Assembly (NCBI RefSeq): GCF_003573545.1
Contig: NZ_QWET01000028.1
Coordinates: forward strand, 1 to 54,364
DNA length: 54,364 nt
From: Mariniphaga sediminis
GTDB taxonomy: Bacteria; Bacteroidota; Bacteroidia; Bacteroidales; Prolixibacteraceae
Direction: 5' to 3'
The notes below the pieces were generated by a model. The model did no database searches, had not been told where the DNA came from, and was given only the letters and a program-made list of their open reading frames with translations. Below, piece by piece: positions 9,809 to 18,033 of the stretch. Within the stretch, counting starts at the first letter, position 1. Each line of letters starts with the position of its first letter. The position numbers and the translations under genes were made by a program.

Positions 9809-9947
9809 TGCTGTCAATTTTTTTCAAAGTAACCGAAAATTTTGAAAAATAGGAACTCAATCCCATGGTTCATTTTCTAATTTTAAGGTTGTTAAAAACT
9901 CCTTGGTTAATCCGGCAGGAGTGTCGCTGCAAACTTTGATTATTTTC

Positions 9948-9955
9948 TATCTTTG
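9948..9955 (+). promoter_or_regulatory. -7 element of the purL promoter
   Basis: TATCTTTG matches the TAnnTTTG box of the Bacteroidota primary sigma factor. It sits about 40 nt before the purL ATG. I do not see a well-spaced -33 TTTG. Confidence 0.55.
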
Positions 9956-9996
9956 CGCTGTGTTATACAACATGTCATTACAAAATAAGCTGCAAC

Positions 9997-12900
9997 ATGA
10001 TTCAATTTTTTAAAACTCAGGTTAGTTCGGTTATTGCTGTCGATTCTATCCAGCCGTTAAATGCAAACGATATCGAAAAACTGGTATGGTTATTTTCTGA
10101 TGCCCAACACGTTCAGCAGGACAATCTGGAAGGATGGTTTATTGGTCCGCGAAGGGAAATGCTTACTCCCTGGAGTACAAATGCGGTGGAAATTGTCCAG
10201 AACATGGGGATTGAAGGTGTTGTGCGGATGGAGGAGTTTTTTCAGGTTGAAAATGAAAATGCAGCATTCGACCCGATGCTCCAGCGAAAGTACAACGGAC
10301 TGTCACAGCGCATTTTTATTATCGAAAAACAACCGGATCCAATCCTGAATATTGAAGACATTGCCGATTATAACCAACAGGAAGGTTTGGCGTTGAGCGA
10401 CGAAGAAATAGATTATCTCAACTCGGTGGCAACAGCCATGGGACGGCCGTTAACCGACGGTGAAGTATATGGTTTTGCCCAGGTAAATTCGGAGCATTGC
10501 CGTCATAAAATCTTTAACGGAACGTTTATTATCGATGGGAAAGAAATGGAGTCGTCTCTTTTTCAGTTGATTAAGAAAACATCGAGAGAGAACCCGAATA
10601 AAATAGTTTCAGCTTATAAAGACAATTGCTCGTTTGTTCAGGGGCCGGTGGCAGAGCAGTTTGCCCCGGAAACGCAGGATAAACCCGATTATTTTAAAGT
10701 AAAAGATATTGAAACGGTTATTTCGCTGAAGGCAGAAACACATAATTTCCCAACAACGGTAGAGCCGTTTAATGGCGCTTCCACCGGAACCGGAGGCGAA
10801 ATTCGTGACCGGATTGGCGGAGGAAAAGGTAGTTATCCCATTGCTGGCACAGCCGTTTACATGACGTCGTACCCGCGTACCGAAGCCGGGCGTTCGTGGG
10901 AACAGGCTACTGAAGAACGTGATTGGCTTTACCAGACTCCGGAAGAAATTTTGATTAAAGCTTCCAACGGGGCCAGTGATTTTGGGAACAAATTTGGCCA
11001 ACCGCTGATTACCGGTTCTGTACTGACTTTTGAACATTTTGAGAAATTTAAAAAATATGGCTACGACAAGGTAGTGATGCTGGCCGGAGGAATTGGTTTT
11101 GGCAATAAAAAAGATAGCCTGAAGGACGATCCCGGGAAAGGGGATAGAATTGTATTGCTGGGGGGCGACAACTACCGCATCGGCATGGGAGGCGGCGCCG
11201 TTTCTTCGGTGGCAACCGGTGAATTCGAAAACGCCATTGAATTGAATGCCGTGCAGCGGGCCAACCCTGAAATGCAAAAGCGGGTTTACAATGCCATCCG
11301 TGCATTAGCCGAATCAGATAAAAATACAATTATCTCCATTCACGACCACGGTGCAGGCGGTCACCTGAATTGTCTTTCGGAACTGGTAGAAACCACCGGA
11401 GGTAAAATTGATACCGCCAAGTTGCCGGTTGGGGATCCTACACTTTCACAAAAAGAAATTATTGGGAATGAGTCCCAGGAACGGATGGGCCTGGTGATGA
11501 AACCTGAAAATGTTGAACTGCTGAAACGAATTGCCGAACGCGAACGGGCGCCTATTTATGACATTGGTGAAACGACCGGCGACATGCAGTTTACATTTGA
11601 GAATTCAAAAACCGGTGAAAAATCGATCGACTGGCAATTGGGCTATATGTTTGGAAACCCGCCTAAAACAGTTTTGGAAGATACCACCGTTTTACCGGAT
11701 TTTGAAGAAGTGGAATACAACCCGGAAGAGATAAATACCCTTGTGGAAAGTGTGATTCAGTTGGAGTCAGTGGCGTGTAAAGACTGGCTCACCAATAAGG
11801 TGGATCGTTCGGTTACCGGACGTATTGCCAAGCAGCAGGGAGCAGGTAAATTACACTTGCCGCTCAATAATGTGGGCGTGATTGCCCTCGATTATCAGGG
11901 CAGGGCAGGGGTGGCTACTTCCATTGGACACGCTCCTGTGGCCGGAATGATTGATCCTGCATGCGGTTCTGTTCTTTCCATTGCAGAGGCGCTTACCAAC
12001 ATTATTTGGGCGCCAATGACCGACCATATCCGCAGTATATCGCTTAGCGCCAACTGGATGTGGCCTGCTAAAAATTCGGGGGAGAATGCCCGGATTTACC
12101 ATGCAGTGGAAGCTGCCAGTGATTTTGCCTGTGCGTTGGGAATCAATATTCCTACCGGGAAGGATTCCATGTCGATGACGCAGAAATATAAAAATGACGT
12201 AGTATATGCCCCCGGAACAGTAATTATTTCGGCCTCGGGCGAGGTTTCTGATGTGAAGAAAGTAGTGGAACCTGTTTTAGTGAATGACGAATCAAAAGAA
12301 ATTCTTTTTGTCGATTTCTCGTTTTCTGAAAGGGAATTGGGCGGCAGCGCCCTGGCCCAGTCGGTCAACCGGATTGGTAAAACGGCCCCCACGGTAGAAG
12401 ATGCTGCAAAGTTTGTTGCGGCATTTGACACCATTCAAAAACTGATTGAACAGGAACTAATCCTTGCCGGACACGATATTGGTTCGGGAGGGTTGATTAC
12501 CTCACTGCTCGAAATGTGTTTTAGCAGTAATAAAGGCGGGATGAAGGTGGATTTGACAGGCATTGGAGAAAAAGATTTGGTCAAAGTTCTTTTCAGCGAA
12601 AATCCCGGGATTGTTATCCAGTGTGCTGACAGCGAGGTTGTAAAAAAACAACTCACCGAAAACGGGGTTGGGTTTATTTCGCTTGGCTTCCCGGTTCCAT
12701 ACCGGAAGGTACGAGTGAATAATTTTGAAACAGAAACAGATTTCGATATTGATTCCCTGCGTGACCTGTGGTTTAAAACATCGTATCTTCTCGACCGGAA
12801 ACAGAGCGGAAAAGAACTGGCTTTGGAACGGTTCAAAAATTATAAAAAGCACGAACTGAAGTTTGATTTCCGGAATTTTACAGGGAACGCAGCCGATTAT

Positions 12901-13686
12901 GGCATAGACATGAACCGCAGGAAACCCTCGGGGATTAAAGCAGCCATTATCCGCGAGAAAGGGGTAAATGGCGATCGCGAAATGGCGTATGCCATGTACC
13001 TGGCCGGAATGGATGTGAAAGATGTGCACATGACCGACCTTATTTCGGGACGTGAGACCCTGGAAGATTTAAACATGATTGTTTTTGTGGGTGGCTTTTC
13101 CAACTCAGATGTGCTTGGGTCGGCAAAAGGATGGGCAGGCGCTTTCAAATACAATGAAAAAGCCCGGATGGCTCTGGAGAATTTTTACCGCCGTGAGGAT
13201 ACCCTGAGCCTTGGGGTGTGCAATGGTTGCCAGTTAATGGTTGAACTGGGATTGGTTTATCCGGAGCACAGTATTCAGCCAAAAATGTTGCACAACGAAT
13301 CGGGAAAATTTGAGTCGGCTTTCCTGAATGTGGATATTCTGGAAAATCAATCGGTTATGTTGAAAGACATGGAGGGGATGAAACTGGGAATTTGGGTCGC
13401 CCATGGCGAAGGAAAGTTTTACCTGCCTTTCAACGAAGGGGAATACAATATTCCGTTAAAATACAGTTCTGACGAATATCCAGCCAATCCTAACGGTTCT
13501 CATTTTGCGGCAGCCGCCATCTGTTCAGACAATGGACGGCATCTGGCCATGATGCCTCATCTCGAAAGGGCGTTTGCCCCCTGGCAGTGGGCTCATTATC
13601 CCGCTGAACGGAAAAAAGATGAACTGGCACCCTGGATTCAGGCATTCGTGAATGCAAGGAACTGGATTGATGCTCAAAGTCGTTAG
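9997..13686 (+). CDS. purL: Phosphoribosylformylglycinamidine synthase, single-chain
   Basis: Fourth step of de novo purine synthesis: FGAR + glutamine + ATP to FGAM. At 1229 residues it is the large single-chain type (PurLQS fused). In order: an N-terminal substrate-channel domain, the linker with FAQVNSEHCRHKIF (about 160-175), the AIRS-like ATPase half with SLKAETHNFPTTVEPF and GASTGTGGEIRDR, a second AIRS repeat (ATSIGHAPVAGMIDP, GKDSMSM), and a C-terminal class I glutaminase (about 985-1229) with nucleophile Cys in LGVCNGCQLMVELG and the His-Glu of MMPHLERAF. Both halves appear intact. It has its own promoter and is divergent from the small lipoprotein gene. Confidence 0.97.
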   Translation: MIQFFKTQVSSVIAVDSIQPLNANDIEKLVWLFSDAQHVQQDNLEGWFIGPRREMLTPWSTNAVEIVQNMGIEGVVRMEEFFQVENENAAFDPMLQRKYNGLSQRIFIIEKQPDPILNIEDIADYNQQEGLALSDEEIDYLNSVATAMGRPLTDGEVYGFAQVNSEHCRHKIFNGTFIIDGKEMESSLFQLIKKTSRENPNKIVSAYKDNCSFVQGPVAEQFAPETQDKPDYFKVKDIETVISLKAETHNFPTTVEPFNGASTGTGGEIRDRIGGGKGSYPIAGTAVYMTSYPRTEAGRSWEQATEERDWLYQTPEEILIKASNGASDFGNKFGQPLITGSVLTFEHFEKFKKYGYDKVVMLAGGIGFGNKKDSLKDDPGKGDRIVLLGGDNYRIGMGGGAVSSVATGEFENAIELNAVQRANPEMQKRVYNAIRALAESDKNTIISIHDHGAGGHLNCLSELVETTGGKIDTAKLPVGDPTLSQKEIIGNESQERMGLVMKPENVELLKRIAERERAPIYDIGETTGDMQFTFENSKTGEKSIDWQLGYMFGNPPKTVLEDTTVLPDFEEVEYNPEEINTLVESVIQLESVACKDWLTNKVDRSVTGRIAKQQGAGKLHLPLNNVGVIALDYQGRAGVATSIGHAPVAGMIDPACGSVLSIAEALTNIIWAPMTDHIRSISLSANWMWPAKNSGENARIYHAVEAASDFACALGINIPTGKDSMSMTQKYKNDVVYAPGTVIISASGEVSDVKKVVEPVLVNDESKEILFVDFSFSERELGGSALAQSVNRIGKTAPTVEDAAKFVAAFDTIQKLIEQELILAGHDIGSGGLITSLLEMCFSSNKGGMKVDLTGIGEKDLVKVLFSENPGIVIQCADSEVVKKQLTENGVGFISLGFPVPYRKVRVNNFETETDFDIDSLRDLWFKTSYLLDRKQSGKELALERFKNYKKHELKFDFRNFTGNAADYGIDMNRRKPSGIKAAIIREKGVNGDREMAYAMYLAGMDVKDVHMTDLISGRETLEDLNMIVFVGGFSNSDVLGSAKGWAGAFKYNEKARMALENFYRREDTLSLGVCNGCQLMVELGLVYPEHSIQPKMLHNESGKFESAFLNVDILENQSVMLKDMEGMKLGIWVAHGEGKFYLPFNEGEYNIPLKYSSDEYPANPNGSHFAAAAICSDNGRHLAMMPHLERAFAPWQWAHYPAERKKDELAPWIQAFVNARNWIDAQSR

Positions 13687-13840
13687 CGATACTAACAGGC
13701 GTCGGGCTGAAAATAACCGGAGACGCGGAGAATAGTGGGTTTAATTCCCTGAGGTAAGGAATAACAGTATTGTTGATGCCGTTGATCGGGGTGATAAACG
13801 GAGTTTTCTTGTCGGAATTCGAGACAATACATTTATTTTT

Positions 13841-13852
13841 TTGTTAGCCACC
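13841..13852 (+). repeat. Left inverted repeat of a cassette-like insertion
   Basis: TTGTTAGCCACC at 13841-13852 is the exact reverse complement of GGTGGCTAACAA at 14468-14479, on the other side of the AT-rich gene at 13870. The 155 bases from the purL stop to here contain only a weak hairpin and no gene. Confidence 0.65.
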
Positions 13853-13869
13853 ATAAAAACCAAGAAAAA

Positions 13870-14463
13870 ATGGATGATTATTTAAAACAGGATTTTTTTG
13901 AAAATGCATCAACTGATTCGATGACTTGGCTTGAGAATGCGGAATTTTTAAAAATATCAGCAGATTCTATATTTGACAAAATAATCACGACATATAATGA
14001 TTATAAGAGAGAACAAAAAATTGAATCAAATTTTGACGTTAATTCTACAATAAATCGAAAAAGAGATAAAATAAATAATCTCGAAGACAGATTAAAATCA
14101 TTTAGTAATACCTATTACTTATTAATTGGTTATTCTTTTGAGAATCTAATAAAAGGATTGTCCATTAAAAATAACCCACAAATGTCTTTCAATGACATTT
14201 ATTCTAACAAATGGAGCAAGTATAAATCTGGACATGGTATAAGTGGTATCTGTAGAGAAAATATTATTAATCTTACTTCCAGCGAGATTGATTTATTACA
14301 AAGATTGGAGACTTATATCATATGGATAGGAAAATATCCTGTCGCAAAAAAATTAGAAAATCATATTAACGAATATGACAATAAGTACTTCGACAGTGAT
14401 GATAAAGAATTAATTGATAATTTATTTGATAGAGTTAAAAATAGAATCATTGACAAAAGATAA
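13870..14463 (+). CDS. HEPN-like protein in a cassette-like insertion
   Basis: 197 residues, no signal peptide or membrane segment, rich in Lys, Asn and Ile, and much more AT-rich than purL on its left. The central segment YYLLIGYSFENLIKGL (about 93-108), then GHGISGIC, then the closing LLQRLETYIIWIGKYPVAKK has the layout of HEPN-type four-helix proteins (a helix with an E near K, an H near the middle, and an arginine/lysine-Tyr-Pro after a W). The canonical HEPN RxxxxH ribonuclease motif is not evident. The gene stands alone between inverted repeats and is oriented like purL. No function can be assigned; a toxin, nuclease or defence role would be inference only. Confidence 0.6.
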   Translation: MDDYLKQDFFENASTDSMTWLENAEFLKISADSIFDKIITTYNDYKREQKIESNFDVNSTINRKRDKINNLEDRLKSFSNTYYLLIGYSFENLIKGLSIKNNPQMSFNDIYSNKWSKYKSGHGISGICRENIINLTSSEIDLLQRLETYIIWIGKYPVAKKLENHINEYDNKYFDSDDKELIDNLFDRVKNRIIDKR

Positions 14464-14467
14464 TTAC

Positions 14468-14603
14468 GGTGGCTAACAACTGTATATGGCAGACGGGGCT
14501 CTTAGCGTTCTGACAAGTCAGACTTTGTACCTTCTGCCCTACCTGTCGGACACGATTTCTTCCAGAAATCCCGCCCTACCACATACAAGTGACCGTTGTA
14601 AAC
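14468..14603 (+). repeat. Right inverted repeat plus long imperfect palindrome
   Basis: Begins with GGTGGCTAACAA (14468-14479). ACAAC at 14476-14480 pairs with GTTGT at 14595-14599, then TGTATATGG (14481-14489) pairs with CCACATACA (14579-14587) with one mismatch, then GGGC (14496-14499) with GCCC (14573-14576). The right arm has a 7-base bulge. Inside lies a second hairpin, TCTGAC-AA-GTCAGA. The shape recalls the folded recombination sites (attC) of integron cassettes, but the GTTRRRY and RYYYAAC cores do not match. The element ends four bases before the stop codon of the converging BACON gene. Confidence 0.6.
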
Positions 14604-14606
14604 ACC

Positions 14607-15314
14607 CTAAGGGTTTTGAGCTTCCAGTTTTAAATAAACAGGAATATTGTAGTGATTGTCATTGGCATTATTCAGTATTTTGACAACCCCTTCGTAAGTG
14701 CCTGGTTCCAGTCCGTTACTATTAATAGTAAAATGGATTGTTTCCGTGTGGTTTTGTTCCAGAAACCCCTGCTTTGTTTCAATGTTTAACCAGGAAGGCG
14801 AATCAGTTACTTCCCAGTATAAAATACCGTGTCCCCTGTTGACAATTTCAAAACCTCCTTCCAGTATATTTTCTATTATAAGGTTTGATGGCGTGACCTC
14901 CATTGTTGGATTGCCAAGGTGAGCCAGCATTATTGTGTAAGTGACAAATTGTGTTTCATCTACATCAAAAGTAAGGGGGAAGGTGTAAAAACCGAAGTCA
15001 AAGTAGAACTCATTCGGGTCTATTGTAAATTGAAGTACAGCATTCGAATTTTCAGATTTAAAACCCTCTTTGGGAGAAACATCCAACCAGATGGGAAACT
15101 GGAAAAGCCTCCAGTTGCATGCTTCAGATGTCTCAAACCCGAAATTGAGCTGGAATGGCTGGGTTTTGTTTGTGACAAAAATAGTGTCGGTGGTTATATT
15201 TTGCGTGGGAGGCTCTGTTTCAAGAAAGCTGTTATCACAGGAATTGAAACAGAGGGAGCCCAAAATGGCTATTCCAAACAAAAGATTTTTTATGGTGCGA
15301 TATATTGAAGTCAT
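14607..15314 (-). CDS. BACON-domain lipoprotein
   Basis: 235 residues. Signal peptide with lipobox (GSLCFNSC, Cys about residue 26), so an exported lipoprotein. Two repeats carry the BACON signature W-L-x(3-4)-P/K-x-x-G: FPIWLDVSPKEGF near residue 74 and SPSWLNIETKQGF near 172, each followed by beta strands of the Ig-like fold (NAVLQFTIDPN and ETIHFTINSN). The BACON domain is common in secreted Bacteroidota proteins that bind carbohydrate or mucin; here no catalytic domain is attached. It follows the outer-membrane barrel gene by 25 nt and is likely co-transcribed with it. Confidence 0.85.
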   Translation of the reverse strand: MTSIYRTIKNLLFGIAILGSLCFNSCDNSFLETEPPTQNITTDTIFVTNKTQPFQLNFGFETSEACNWRLFQFPIWLDVSPKEGFKSENSNAVLQFTIDPNEFYFDFGFYTFPLTFDVDETQFVTYTIMLAHLGNPTMEVTPSNLIIENILEGGFEIVNRGHGILYWEVTDSPSWLNIETKQGFLEQNHTETIHFTINSNGLEPGTYEGVVKILNNANDNHYNIPVYLKLEAQNP

Positions 15315-15339
15315 CGGTTTTTTTTTACAGGTTACTATA

Positions 15340-16263
15340 TTAGAGGTAGATTTTTATTCCGGCGCTGACATCGATTCGCGCTAATCCTCTCTGTTCTCCT
15401 TTTTCCAGTTTTATCTCCTGGGAGTGTGTTCCGTCGTCCAAATTGACTTTGGTGATGGTTGCCTGAAAAAAGTTGAGATGGATTCCCAGCGCAGTATTTC
15501 GTGTAATAAAATATTCGTACCCCAGTTCAGAGTTCCCGCCTAAAGCTTTCCCGGTTATCAGGATGGGGTTGTAAAAGAATGTTGATTCGTTGCGGAACAT
15601 TGTTAATCCCAATGAAACCTGGCAATAAAATTTCGTTTTGGCCGGGGTAAGCCATTCATGATAATAAAATGACAGCCCGGCATAATTTGTGAATTCCTTG
15701 TCTTCGGCCAGGCCGTAATAAAGCATGGCCCCATCCTGCGGATCAAGAATGTCGGTGATGCTTCCGGACGATGTAAAGAACTGATAATCCAGTCCCAGTC
15801 CGTAATTTGGAGTGAGCATGTAATGAACCTGACCGGCTGCTTTTTCGCCCCATTTTATAGATTTAAAATAGGAATCCACTTTCTGCTCGGAAAATCCCTT
15901 CTTAATTAAATCCTGCTTGGCCTCTTTGGTTCCGGCAATGCGATAGCCAATGCCTCCATTTACCGAAATTTTCCATTTCGAATCGTGCGGTCTTGCACTT
16001 TCATATATTTCAGCATCAAGACCTCCGGGAAACGGGTCAGCCTCATTTTTTATCCAGGATTTTACGAAACGGCGCTCTTTCTGAAGCGTTGTTTTTACAC
16101 CACCTACGTTTTTTTCGTAAGTGATTTTTTTGTTTGAAACACGTAGGATGTTACAGTTAATAGTGTCGCCTGCGGAGGTAATAATTTTATCCTGGGCGAA
16201 AACACTGTTCAGGCCGTTCAAAAAGAACAGCAATGTGATTAAGAGGAATGTTCTTTGGGTCAT
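15340..16263 (-). CDS. Outer-membrane beta-barrel protein
   Basis: 307 residues from the ATG at 16263; the in-frame ATG at 16311 would add 16 residues before the signal peptide. Signal peptide TFLLITLLFFLNGLNSVFAQ. After it comes the Bacteroidota-type module GDTINCNILRVSNKKITYE (about 25-50), then alternating hydrophobic strands (GLSFYYHEWL, FYCQVSLGLTMF, ALGIHLNFFQATI) and a C-terminal Ile-Tyr-Leu expected for a barrel. The transported substrate is unknown. It forms a two-gene unit with the BACON lipoprotein. Confidence 0.8.
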   Translation of the reverse strand: MTQRTFLLITLLFFLNGLNSVFAQDKIITSAGDTINCNILRVSNKKITYEKNVGGVKTTLQKERRFVKSWIKNEADPFPGGLDAEIYESARPHDSKWKISVNGGIGYRIAGTKEAKQDLIKKGFSEQKVDSYFKSIKWGEKAAGQVHYMLTPNYGLGLDYQFFTSSGSITDILDPQDGAMLYYGLAEDKEFTNYAGLSFYYHEWLTPAKTKFYCQVSLGLTMFRNESTFFYNPILITGKALGGNSELGYEYFITRNTALGIHLNFFQATITKVNLDDGTHSQEIKLEKGEQRGLARIDVSAGIKIYL

Positions 16264-16387
16264 GTTGATTTTTCTATGTTTTGGGCGATAAAGATATACC
16301 TTTCTGTTCAATCCGGATGCTTAAAAGATATGTTGTACATACACTTTAACAGTATGTGTAGCCTGTTGTGATTTTAAGGATAATCCT

Positions 16388-16942
16388 TTATGGTTTAAAG
16401 ATCATTTTTTTTGCCAGAGTGTCGGCCAGCTCTTTGCCTTTCAGTGATTCAACAATTTTGAGTGCAAATTTAATGGCCACTCCGGCACCTTTGCCGGTTA
16501 TTATTTTTCCCGATGTTTCCACCTCGGCTCCGGTAACTTCGGCACCGGTCAGTTGATCCTCAAAGCCAGGGAAGCAGGTTGCTTTTTGGTTTTTCAGAAT
16601 TCCGAGATGCCCCAAAACCAATGGTGCTGCACAAATGGCGCCCAGCGGTTTTCCATTTTTGTGAAAGTCGAGGATCCGGTTGTTCAATCCGGTGTGTTTT
16701 TTCAGGTTATTGGCTCCGGGTAATCCTCCCGGAAGTACGATCATCTCAATAGTGTTGTAATCCACTTCTTCAAAAAGCTGGTCGGCAGTAATTGTAATGT
16801 CATGAGAACCGGTTACCTCCGGTTTGCCTGTAACGGAAACCACGACCGTTTCAATAGCCGCACGGCGCAAAACATCAATGATACTCACGGCCTCAATCTC
16901 TTCAAATCCTTCTGCCAAATGAACGGCTACTTTTGTTTCCAT
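16388..16942 (-). CDS. DJ-1/PfpI-family protein
   Basis: 184 residues from the ATG at 16942 (a longer start at 16987 would overlap its promoter). Class I glutamine amidotransferase-like fold: KVAVHLAEGFEEIEAVSIID, then IVLPGGLPGANNL, then the nucleophile elbow AICAAPLVLGHLGIL with the oxidation-sensitive Cys, then CFPGFEDQL and ITGKGAGVAIKFALKI. This matches DJ-1/YajL-like proteins (deglycase/chaperone-type activity debated in the family). The gene has its own promoter just downstream of the sigma-factor terminator. Confidence 0.92.
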   Translation of the reverse strand: METKVAVHLAEGFEEIEAVSIIDVLRRAAIETVVVSVTGKPEVTGSHDITITADQLFEEVDYNTIEMIVLPGGLPGANNLKKHTGLNNRILDFHKNGKPLGAICAAPLVLGHLGILKNQKATCFPGFEDQLTGAEVTGAEVETSGKIITGKGAGVAIKFALKIVESLKGKELADTLAKKMIFKP

Positions 16943-16991
16943 ATCGGTTAATTTTTGTATGTTAAAACTCCACAGGTCTTTAAGCAACGTT

Positions 16992-16999
16992 CAAAAATA
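16992..16999 (-). promoter_or_regulatory. -7 element of the DJ-1 gene
   Basis: TATTTTTG on the minus strand matches TAnnTTTG. It lies about 50 nt before the ATG at 16942 and directly abuts the terminator of the upstream sigma-factor gene. Confidence 0.5.
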
Positions 17000-17000
17000 A

Positions 17001-17031
17001 AAAAAGATCTTCGAAACCCGAAGATCTTTTT
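17001..17031 (-). terminator. Terminator of the sigma-factor gene
   Basis: Perfect 13-base arms (17001-17013 and 17019-17031) around a 5-base loop, with flanking U-tract. It sits 26 nt past the sigma-factor stop on the minus strand. Confidence 0.85.
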
Positions 17032-17056
17032 CAAGATGAGATTTTATTCAGTATCC

Positions 17057-17566
17057 TTAATTATTAGAATATTCGTACAGCGATTTTTCCAGCTTTTTAC
17101 GTGTGAAAAATATCCGGCTTTTTACTGTCCCCAGTGGCAAGTCAAGCTGTTCAGCTATTTCTTTGTATTTGTATCCTTCCAGAAACATGGTAAAAGGTAC
17201 CCGGTATTCATCTTCCAGCGCATTAATACTATTGTGTATCTCTTTTGTACTGTAAAATGAATCAGGTGCAGGATAAACTTTGTCTTTCGAGAACAAAAGA
17301 TGGAAATCATTGTTTGAATCATCAAATGTGTTCCTTGTTTTTACGTTCCGCCGGTAATCATTGATGAACGTGTTTTTCATGATCGTATAGATCCACGCCT
17401 TGAAGTTTGTATTCTGGGTGAACTTGTCGCGGTAAGTCAATGCTTTTAACATGGTCTCCTGCAACAGATCGTCGGCACGTTCCGAATCGGAAGTTAAACT
17501 AAGTGCGTAGTAATGCAGTTTGTCTCTCAAACCGAGTAATGCGTTGTTAAATTGAACTTGAGTCAT
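17057..17566 (-). CDS. RNA polymerase ECF sigma factor
   Basis: 169 residues. Region 2: LRDKLHYYALSLTSDSERADDLLQETMLKAL and the -10-recognising NFKAWIYTIMKNTFINDYRR (residues about 55-74). Region 4: LEDEYRVPFTMFLEGYKYKEIAEQLDLPLGTVKSRIFFTRKKLEK, a helix-turn-helix ending in the usual GTVKSRI. Short linker, no C-terminal extension. No anti-sigma gene is adjacent. Such stand-alone Bacteroidota ECF factors often act on a broad set of stress genes, but its targets are unknown. Divergent from the TonB receptor gene. Confidence 0.95.
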   Translation of the reverse strand: MTQVQFNNALLGLRDKLHYYALSLTSDSERADDLLQETMLKALTYRDKFTQNTNFKAWIYTIMKNTFINDYRRNVKTRNTFDDSNNDFHLLFSKDKVYPAPDSFYSTKEIHNSINALEDEYRVPFTMFLEGYKYKEIAEQLDLPLGTVKSRIFFTRKKLEKSLYEYSNN

Positions 17567-18033
17567 GGCGTTTTATTTTTAATTTGTCATTTTTAACTTT
17601 TGTCGAAACAAATATAGAATCCATAAAACAATTAAAAAAGATTTTTAACTCTTTTAGTAGTTGATTTTATCTATTGTAGATAAAAATTACTTATAAGGAT
17701 CATTTTCTGTTTTAAAAAAAGTGGCATTTAAAATCATATCGTTGTAGTTAGATAAAATTGTGCCTAAAAAATGCAAATTGCATATGTGTCTTATTTGTAG
17801 ATTAATATCTATGTTTATGTAAGACATAGTAGAAATATTGTGGATAAAATTACACACATTTGTTCTTAAATTACACAAATGGTATTTAGCTTATGATCGA
17901 TATTAGAATTACAATCGGCCGAATTTAATTTTTCGACTATTTGGGCTGAATTTTCACTAAATCTTACCATTTATCATGTTAAAATCAGAATCGTATATTT
18001 GCCCGTTATTTTTTATTTAAATCTTATATTATT
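17567..18033. promoter_or_regulatory. AT-rich divergent control region
   Basis: 467 bases between two divergent genes. It has -7 boxes for both: TATATTTG on the minus strand at 17609-17616 (for the sigma gene) and TATATTTG on the + strand at 17994-18001 (for the TonB receptor). A 9-base palindrome TTTTATCTA-TTG-TAGATAAAA lies at 17665-17685, and the half-site GATAAAATT recurs at 17751-17759 and 17843-17851. No gene is visible. Confidence 0.55.

Noticed and set aside
10609-11277. 222-codon minus-strand frame within purL
   Set aside because: Antisense shadow of a conserved gene with no protein-like features.
14468-14603. Canonical integron attC site
   Set aside because: The folded shape is similar, but GTTGTAA and GGCTAAC do not fit GTTRRRY and RYYYAAC, and no integron integrase is in the window.
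17687-17878. 63-codon minus-strand frame in the divergent AT-rich region
   Set aside because: It spans operator-like motifs, lies upstream of the sigma promoter and has no recognisable feature.
18002-18033. Cobalamin riboswitch before the BtuB-like receptor
   Set aside because: The leader after the -7 box is only about 26 nt and shows no B12-box-like sequence.
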